From positions 24,001-88,000 of the forward strand of contig JARVZY010002417.1 of NCBI GenBank assembly GCA_030686995.1: a stretch of 64,000 nt of DNA, in the 5' to 3' direction. The notes under the pieces are model-generated. The model did no database searches and was not told where the DNA came from. It saw nothing but the letters and a program-made list of their open reading frames with translations. Of the stretch, positions 57,088-64,000 are shown piece by piece; position 1 is the first letter of the stretch; each line of letters opens with the position of its first letter. The translations under genes and the position numbers were made by a program. The stretch comes from Artemisia argyi. Lineage: Eukaryota > Streptophyta > Magnoliopsida > Asterales > Asteraceae.

Positions 57088-60026
57088 TGTAACACCCAAA
57101 AATTACCGCAGCGGAAGACTGTGTCATAGGGGTGCTACTTCATAATACAAAGTACAAGTTATAGAAAACGAACTCTAAATGAGACGTTTTGAAAAGTTAC
57201 CATTCGATTAATGAATTCAAAGTTACAAACATGAGATTCCAAAGTATGATACATAAATGTATACAAAGTGTTTTGAATGGTAAATGATAAAAGCGTAAGT
57301 CTTCAGAATATGCAGCTTGACTCTAAGTTCCACGCACTAGCTATCGCCTTACTAACCTGAGATAAACATGCTAAAGTGTCAACACAATGGTTGGTGAGCT
57401 CATAGAGTTTGTCTTAAAACAGTTAAAAAGTCTTAAAAGAATGTTCACACAGCAAGGGCATTGAGAATCCACTCAGTTGCAAGTCCCGCCATAAGAGACT
57501 TGCAACCTGTGTGTCCACAACCCACTGCTAAAAGATAGTTTATACAATGCACCGGATTATATTCACCCAAGGTCAAGAATAGACACAAGGGCGGGGGCCT
57601 CTCCCCAAATAGTACTACGACATCCAAGGTCAAGTATAGACACAAGGGTAGGGGGCATCTTCCCTTGAGTACTACCAATACCTCTCCGACAGAATAGAGT
57701 ATTATGTATGCACGTAAATACGAATCTTGTATTTAAATTAAGCAAGTATAGTGTAACAAGTATGTATAACGCAATCAAGTATAATGCCAATCAAGTATAA
57801 CACAATCAAGTATAAATGTTTAAGAGTATTTGTACAAGTAAGCAAGTAGTTGAGCATGTATCCCCCCCAAGAGTTAAAACAAGTATAAAAGAGTAGGGGC
57901 TATGACTCACCTTAAGTCTATGTAATGAGAAATGAAAGTGGTAGTCGAATCGCGAAAGTCTCTAAGAGCAGCCTATAATAGAACGTTGCGACTTAGGTTT
58001 GGAGTAACGTCTAAGAATACGACGAATTGCCTATATATGTCTTGCATAATGTTCATGATGTAGTACTTTAGTATATAGTGTAAGTCTTTGAATATAAATG
58101 GTTTATGAAACATGTTTAGGTTGTATATCTCTTACTACCGTTCGGGCCGACATAATTCAGAAGTCATGGAGTAAACGTTCGAGGAGCCAGGACACTTTAA
58201 CTCGTAAATCCACAACTCGTCTCGACGGCTTACTTAATGAACTCCTCACATGAGGCTCCCTACTATTGTAGTATTTGATAACATATATATATAAGCTTTT
58301 GATCTTTAAAAGTTATATGGTCTTTAGCCGTGGCTTTGCCGTGACTTTGGTCATGTTACCATGGTCTTGAGACTCAACCTTGGCTTTAGCCATGGTTGTG
58401 GTCTTGGCTTTAGGTCATTAGACCTCTTGGTCTCATCTAATTATAATGATTATATAGTGACTTGGTACTTAAAACGGGCTGTTAAGAATTTGAAGAAATT
58501 TATCACTCAGAAAGCGTTTTCAGGGCTCGAGCTTCTTTATTCCAAAACGAAAACGTCGTTCCGGACAACTTTCGTGTTTTAACTTTTTGATGAATCGGAA
58601 CAGAAGTGGGACTTTCAAAATCATAATTTGATCAGAATGCTATTTAGGCAGATTTGCCGTTTTGGTTTCGCTAGCTTCAAATGGTCATAACTTTTGACTC
58701 GGGTACTCATTTTGGGTGATTCAAATTGCTATGTTTTCCTTGTTAAGTCCTCTTTAACATTAAGTAAGTGTCAAATATCAAAGTTATACTATTGTGATCG
58801 TGGTTTTTCATAAAAATCACTAGTTTGCTTGTTTGCTTGTCATAAGTTAACATATGTATACCAATACTCGTTTTATCCATTTTTAAACATCATGAACACA
58901 ATAACAAGAACATATATAGCATGAAAGAAACATAATAAGCATGAAAATGATATTGAGCAAGAAAGTGTATAAGGGTTTGCTTACAACTTTTGGCTTTCTA
59001 AAGAAAGGAAGTTAAGTCTAGAACTAGGACACTAAACCTAAGCTTGTAAACCCTTCACCATAACTCTTGTAACCATTGATAGACTTGATATAAATCTTGT
59101 GAAAACCATTTAACTTCAGCCCCTAATCACCTTGTGTAGCTCCTAATTCAACCATGGAATCACCAAACAAACTTAAGAACTAGGTAGAGAATACTAAGAC
59201 CTTGAACTTTGTAGTGTAACTTGTATATTAAAGATCAAAGGATCATGGTGCTATGATATAAGGGTGTGGCATTTTTGTGGTGAAGAAAGGAAGCAAATGA
59301 GCTCTCTATTTATAGCAAGAATGAGGAGGTTAGGAAGCTTACTAGGAAAGTGCTTAAACTTGGAGACAAAGTTGTAATTAAAAATGATCTAATGGCTAAA
59401 GTCATGAGATGATGCCACAAGTGTGAATGCCCCCTCCTAGTGGCGGTTCAAGAACTTGGAGAACAAGGTGTGGACTTTTGATGGTATTATCCTAAGTATG
59501 TAGCTAGTTTTGACTCCGTAAATCGCTAACCGTAAATGATTAAGCCTCAAAACGTAAAACCGGGTATCGTAAAAATATGAAATTTGAAAGTATTGTTAAA
59601 CATGTCAATATAGTCCATAATAAAATATAAAATGAGTGGTAGGTTCTATCGGGTGCTAAAACCCTGCTAAAAACTGGAAACACGGGTCTAAAACGCGTAA
59701 TTCGCTGAACTGGAAAACGTAAAATTCCAAAACTTTTGGAATTGTCCTAAAATGATAGAAAATCATATTTCTATTGTTTATAATGTTTTATGGATATATC
59801 GGGATGCTGGAAAGACGTTTAAACCTAAAAGTAAATCTCGGACACGGCTTTGTGATTTTTGCAGAAATGATCCGACGAGCGTCAAACTCTCGGATTATCG
59901 TTAAAATAGTTTAACTTTCGAGAATATGAAATAAAAATTTCTGAGATGAATAGTGAAAAGTAAATAGTAAAAGTAATAGTAAAATTTTCGGGAATAAAAG
60001 TTAACCTGAAATTGCGAATTGTTACA
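57088..60026 (-). mobile_element. Solo LTR H, related to the LTR of element B
   Basis: Bounded by GTGTA on both sides (57083-57087 and 60027-60031). Plus-strand ends TGTAACACCC and TTGTTACA, 2939 bp. It shares with the B LTR the CTAAAGTGTCAACAC block, CAGTTGCAAGTCCCGCCATA and the end-region AATAGT words, and has the same orientation, hence minus strand. No internal part remains. The short frames in it are not genes. Confidence 0.9.
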
Positions 60027-60547
60027 GTGTAGGAGGAGATAAGAGCTCATAGAATTGGGGAGTTATGTATGCCACCCCATGAATGGTATTAAGGAATACA
60101 ATCCGTCATCCATGCGATTATAACAAGTAATTAACGTGTAAAAGATATCTAGGGAGTAGTGAAATCTAAGTAAACACATTTTCTCCAATTACTGCTCACA
60201 ACCTTAGTTTAATTAGTTTATTTTCATTTTTAGTATTTTATTTTGATTGCATCTTAGTTTTGGGTTAGTTGAATAGCAACTAATTCCGCCTACTCTTCCA
60301 AAAACCGATATTTTAATTGCTTTCATAAAAAATATAAAAATACAAAAATAATCATCTCTCACCTTTAGAACTAGTAAATTAGGCTTTCTAATCCTAGCGA
60401 CACTATTCCTAAGCTGAACGATCAATCCCCCGGTACTTGTCACTATACTATACTATAACGATCAGGTACACTGCCTGGTGGGGGTTGTAAGCTTCTCGAG
60501 ATCCCTCGAGAGGTAAAGCCTGTTGCGATTCCCACACATCAAGTTTT

Positions 60548-60566
60548 TGGCGCCGCAGCCCGGGGA
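60548..60566 (+). other. Primer binding site of D (tRNA-Asp-like)
   Basis: TGGCGCCGCAGCCCGGGGA, six bases after the LTR end, close to the tRNA-Asp complement with one extra base. Similar in place and sequence to the site of element A. Confidence 0.7.
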
Positions 60567-60725
60567 ATAGTTATTGTCTAGGTTAGGATTTCTTTTTATT
60601 AGGTCTACTTGCTAGATTCCTTTCTAGTAAGATTTTTATTTTCATTTATAGGTCTTCTTTAGTCTATCTCATTTCTTTGTGCCTCTGTTAGTAAATTAAC
60701 CTCATTGACTATTCCGTTGACCATT

Positions 60726-61727
60726 ATGGAAAACGCGAATCCACCCCTGTCCCCTAGAGAAGTGGCTGTGTTACGTGAACAAATTGAGAGTGAGATTAGG
60801 GAGCTTAGAGAGCTTAATAGGTTGATTAAGATTGAACTCGAACATACATTTAGTGACCTAGCAACCGCCTTTTATTCAAATAAGGACCTAGGGCCTAATG
60901 ACTTTGTGAATGTTGTTGAGGGACCAGAAGAGGAGGAAATGGATCCGAAGCTTAACGACTACTTTAATCTATACCCCACTAAGGAGGAGATTGCATATTA
61001 TAACAATCTTATTGATAACCCGCGATCTCCTTTCACCATAATTGAACCTAAGATCAAGAGAGACGATCCTAAGAATGCTAAGATACCATGTATGATTGGA
61101 TATAGGCACATTAGCAATGCTTACATTGACTTTAAATCTCCAATCAACATTATGTCCTCAATAGTTTATAATGATATAGTGAAAACAAGACTTGAACCTA
61201 GAAGGGACCCCAAGTACCCCGGTGGAGTTTGTAACTTTGTCGGGAGAGTTAAAGGTTTACGTGTCTTTGTTGGTAATTTCACTTTTGTCACCGACTTTAT
61301 GATTGTGGAGGATCTTGCTAATGTTATTGATTGTCGATTATCCAATGTTGTATTTGGCAAACCATTTGTTGAGGAGTCTAAGTTAGAATATGATGAGGTA
61401 GAAGGCACGATCTGATTTGCAAGTAACACCGATAGTATCACTTATAGGATGCCCAATAGGATGAAAGAATTTCGCTATATATCTCGTTTGGATAAGGACA
61501 ACGTTAGTGCTTTTGAGGATATTGATGAGAAGGATAAGAAAAAGGGCATGGACTATGTATGGGAAAAAAGGAGTCTCTACTACAAAGATTGCTTGGCCCT
61601 TGGACCAAGGTATAAAGTCGATGAAGAATTTGCCCAAATGATTATGGGGGCGGTTGAGAAAAAGGTGATTGGTTTCTACAAGGAATATCTACAATCGGAG
61701 AGTGGAACCAATAATGGAATCACGTAG
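60726..61727 (+). pseudogene. Element D ORF with degenerate retropepsin-like domain, one in-frame stop
   Basis: ATG 60726 (MENANPPLSPREVAVL) is chosen over the upstream open codons. Residues 10-45 are a charged helix. From about residue 110: IEPKIKRDDPKNAKIPCMIG, YIDFKSPINIM, FVGRVKGLRVFVGNF, TDFMIVEDL, VVFGKPFVEESKL. The order is that of a retropepsin, but the DTG active site is replaced by a DFKSP-like stretch. TGA 61413-61415 interrupts the frame; the rest (YRMPNRMKEF, GFYKEYLQSES) continues in frame to 61727. I recall this family as very abundant in Asteraceae repeats. A structural rather than catalytic role is likely, by inference. Confidence 0.72.
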
Positions 61728-62355
61728 TAACCCATAGCCTTGAGTCTAGCTACAAGACTCGTAAATAAAGAAAAGCGCTTCTTGGGAGGCAACCCATGTT
61801 TTGTGTGGTTTTAATTGTTTGATTGTTATTTGCTTCCGTAGGCATGTTTTATTTTTTTTTATTGTTGGTTGATCATGTTTCTCTAAATTAAAATGTGGAA
61901 ATACTTTACTATGTTGTTTGGCCTAGTCTTAACTCCAACCTAAAAGTATTTTTGCAAAAGATAAGTGTAAGGGGAAACCCCAAATATGTTTTTAAGAAAC
62001 AAACCGATCATGATTCTCCACGATATTAAATGAACATGTATATTCGTATTTGTTAGAGTCAAATGCTTGTATTGAGTCATAATGAAGTTTTGCAGGATTT
62101 TCCAGGAAGTAGAACCAAGTTTTTCCAGAAATTTTCCGGAAACTTAACATAAGAATTTCTGCAGGTCCATTCTGACGGCGTCAGAGTTTTACTCTTGACG
62201 GCGTCAGGAGTTAAAATCTGGAAATTTTATCGGTTTTGTTTTTCTAACGGAGTCTTATGGTTTTTGTGAATTATTAAGTTTTATAATCTCCAGGAAATCT
62301 GCAAACTTCATTCCACAAGCATTATATCTTATCTTGTTTTCTAGGATTTAGTAAC
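61728..62355 (+). other. Element D noncoding region after the ORF
   Basis: Carries AAGCGCTTCTTGGGAGGCAA at 61773-61792, which I recall as a conserved noncoding motif of plant gypsy-type repeats (not certain). TGACGGCGTCA words lie at 62173-62211, after CTGCAGG. No gene seen. Confidence 0.6.
62173..62211. repeat. TGACGGCGTCA word cluster of D, internal copy
   Basis: Two exact words (CTGACGGCGTCAGAG and TTGACGGCGTCAGGAG) about 25 bases apart. Confidence 0.85.
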
Positions 62356-62822
62356 TGTTGGGTCTGAAACTGTTGCTGAGTGAAACTGCTGCTATAAGTG
62401 AAACTGCTGCTAGTGGTAATGATTCTGCTGCTGATGTCAAAGTGCTGCTGAGGATAAATGCTGCTGACAGAATCTACTGCTGATGGGATAAGTATGTAAA
62501 CAGTTTAGATAAATACAGAATAGATTGTGTAAATATTATATTTATCTAGAATATACTTATCGTGTAGAGAAAGGTATTGTAAACCTAGTAGGACTTCTTA
62601 GTCTATAAAAGGAGGATCCTAGGGTTAGTTTATGTACGTATTATTATTCACTTCAAGGTTGTAAAACCCTAGCATTGTTGAGTGCTCGTATTAATAATAT
62701 TGAAGTGTTGACAGAGAATCATTATTCTTCTTAAGTTAAGCTTTTACATTCCGCATATTAGCTTAAGTATTTAATCAAGTTAACTTCTATACAAGATCGT
62801 TTAAGCTCAACTGGGATCAACA
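62356..62822 (+). repeat. 5' LTR of element G
   Basis: 467 bp, TGTTGGGTCTG to GGGATCAACA. Contains TATAAAAGGAGG (62613-62624) as TATA region and a CTGCTG-rich stretch at 62364-62490. Confidence 0.88.
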
Positions 62823-62824
62823 AG

Positions 62825-62836
62825 TGGTATCAGAGC
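62825..62836 (+). other. Primer binding site of G (tRNA-iMet type)
   Basis: TGGTATCAGAGC two bases after the LTR end. Confidence 0.92.
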
Positions 62837-62907
62837 TTGTGATCTAGAAGTTATTATCAAGAAGATTTTGTTTCTTAAAAGTTTGCTGTTCCAAATCTAT
62901 TGCTAAG

Positions 62908-64000
62908 ATGGGTGATGAAACTCATATGGTTACTGCTTCAAGGGTGCCCATGCTGAATCCTGCTGAGTATGAGCTTTGGAAGAGAAGGATCAGACAGTAC
63001 ATTCGCATGATTGATTTCAACATGTGGAATGTGATTGTTAATGGTGATTCTGTACCTGAGAAGAGTGCTGATGGAAAGGAGATACCAATTAAGTCTGCTG
63101 AAGCCAACACAGTAAGGAAGATGGAAATCAAAGCACATAGTATTCTCTTAATGGGAATACCTAATGAATTCCAAATGGACTTTGATGACTGTGAATCTGG
63201 AAAAGAATTGATGGATGCTGTTGAATTCAGGTTTGGAGGTAATGATGCTACTAAGAAATCCGGGAAAAACATGCTGAAGCATCAGTTTGAGAATTTTACT
63301 TCTGAAAGTGGAGAGAAGATAATTGGCACATATAACAGGCTAAACCAACTTGTTAGTCATCTAAAGCTTGTTGGCTATGTGGTTCCACAAGAAGATGTAA
63401 ACCTAAAGTTTCTTAGAAGTCTTGCACCTGAATGGAGTATGCACACAGTTGTGTGGAGGAATAAGCCTGATTTTGAAACTATGAAGTTGGAGAGTCTCTA
63501 CAACAATTTAAGAGTGTATGAATCAGAACTATCTACCTCTTCTACTTCATCTTCTGGTACTCAAATCTTGCCTTTGTATCCTCTAAAGGAAAAGGATCTC
63601 AAGAATCTCACTCTGCTGCTCATTCTACTGCTTATGGAGTATCTGCTGCTGATGGATCTGCTGCTAGTTCAAATGATAAGATTTCTACCAGTGATATTGC
63701 TTTGTGTGCATTCTTGGCTGAGCTCACAACTACTATAAGGTCACATGTTATTAATCAAGACTTGGATTACATTGATCCTGATGATCTTGAAGAAATTGAT
63801 CTTAAATGGCAAATGGCCATGTTAACCTTGAGGGCAAGAAAGTTCTTGAAGAAGACTGGAAAAGAAGTCAAATATAGAGCTAAGGACAGTCCAGGCTTTG
63901 ACAAATCAAAGATAGAGTGCTACAATTGCAATAGGAAGGGACATTTTGCCAGAGAGTGTAGAACTCCAAAGAAGAATGCTGATGCTGCAAAGAAGGTTAC
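62908..64000 (+). pseudogene. gag: Element G gag (UBN2 / copia gag) with zinc knuckle, frameshifted, 3' end outside window
   Basis: ATG 62908 is the first in-frame Met after the primer site. Residues 10-220 form the copia gag region (YELWKRRIRQYI, ILLMGIPNEF, GTYNRLNQLVSHLKLVGY, FLRSLAPEW). A one-base loss near 63563-63567 moves the frame; the homology then continues to 64000, with LCAFLAEL, RARKFLKKTGK and a CCHC knuckle CYNCNRKGHFARECR at about 63919-63963. Gag coats element RNA in cytoplasmic particles. The shift makes this copy non-functional unless it is a sequence error. The Ser/Ala-rich stretch after the shift repeats GCTGCTGATG-like words also found in the LTR. Confidence 0.88.

Larger units (their letters stand above)
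56250..60541 (+). repeat. 5' LTR of element D (interrupted by H at 57088-60026)
   Basis: Starts TGATGAGGCG, ends CACACATCA. Without H and one GTGTA copy it is about 1.35 kb, matching the solo LTR at 48753-50139 along its length. Confidence 0.92.
56250..62355 (+). mobile_element. Element D: non-autonomous LTR retrotransposon, left part, with nested H and G
   Basis: 5' LTR (56250-60541, holding solo LTR H), tRNA-Asp-like primer site, protease-like ORF, then noncoding DNA until element G begins at 62356. The 3' LTR lies outside the window. No RT or integrase before G. Candidate target duplication is GTAAG (56245-56249), unconfirmed. Confidence 0.8.
62356..64000 (+). mobile_element. Element G: Ty1/copia retrotransposon, 5' part
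   Basis: A short LTR, initiator-Met primer site and gag with zinc knuckle define a copia element inserted in D; it runs off the right edge. The five bases before it, GTAAC, are the candidate target duplication. Confidence 0.88.

Noticed and set aside
57445..57790. Two overlapping minus-strand frames in solo LTR H
   Set aside because: Internal near-repeat in the LTR (ACACAAGGG blocks) gives similar translations; no gene evidence.

Overview
This is plant nuclear DNA, most likely from a eudicot of the daisy family (Asteraceae). The family guess rests on retrotransposon protein families I recall as abundant there, not on a search. The window is AT-rich, is dominated by nested LTR retrotransposons and has very few host genes. 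The only host gene that looks intact is one CC-NBS-LRR (CNL) resistance gene at 29799-32426. No tRNA, rRNA, CRISPR array or bacterial-type feature was seen.

Left block (1-27168) is a three-deep nest. A Ty3/gypsy chromovirus of Tekay type (element C, + strand) enters with a decayed pol gene and a 3' LTR starting at 3110. Inside that LTR sits a 20.5 kb non-autonomous Athila/Tat-like element (A, 5294-25815, TSD GTAAC). Inside A sits a non-autonomous minus-strand element with 3.76 kb LTRs and only 2.4 kb of internal DNA (B, 13224-23147, TSD GTTAA). The C LTR resumes at 25821 and ends at 27168. By eye the LTR pairs differ by about 2% in A and 1.2% in B, which fits the nesting order.

Middle block (27169-42974) is the host-like island: a Stowaway MITE, a strong hairpin, the intact CNL gene, a convergent frameshifted CNL pseudogene, a transposon-derived fragment flanked on both sides by (TAA)n, a RING-H2 gene broken by two in-frame stops, a decayed minus-strand chromovirus LTR fragment, and about 0.8 kb of phased A-tracts.

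Right block (42975-64000) is a second nest. A minus-strand family F (LTR plus a Pro-rich ORF) is interrupted by a related SIRE/Copia-like minus-strand element E (LTR, two late ORFs, decayed RT/RNase H). E is hit by family D twice: a solo LTR (48753-50139, TSD GTGAT) and a D element starting at 56250. D's 5' LTR holds a B-related solo LTR (H, TSD GTGTA), and D's internal region is invaded by a Ty1/copia element (G) whose gag runs off the window.

Main observation: several families carry their own short GC-rich palindromic word repeated in compact clusters, both in the LTR and in untranslated internal DNA. Examples are CCAACCGATCGGTTGG in A, TGACGGCGTCA in D, GGCGGAACC/GGTTCCGCC in E and CCCCTTAAT/ATTAAGGGG in F; C, B and G have looser analogues. 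This layout is not explained by coding or by the usual LTR signals and may be a shared RNA-structure or protein-recognition system. A second theme is the late ORFs of A and E, which appear to share a common domain.
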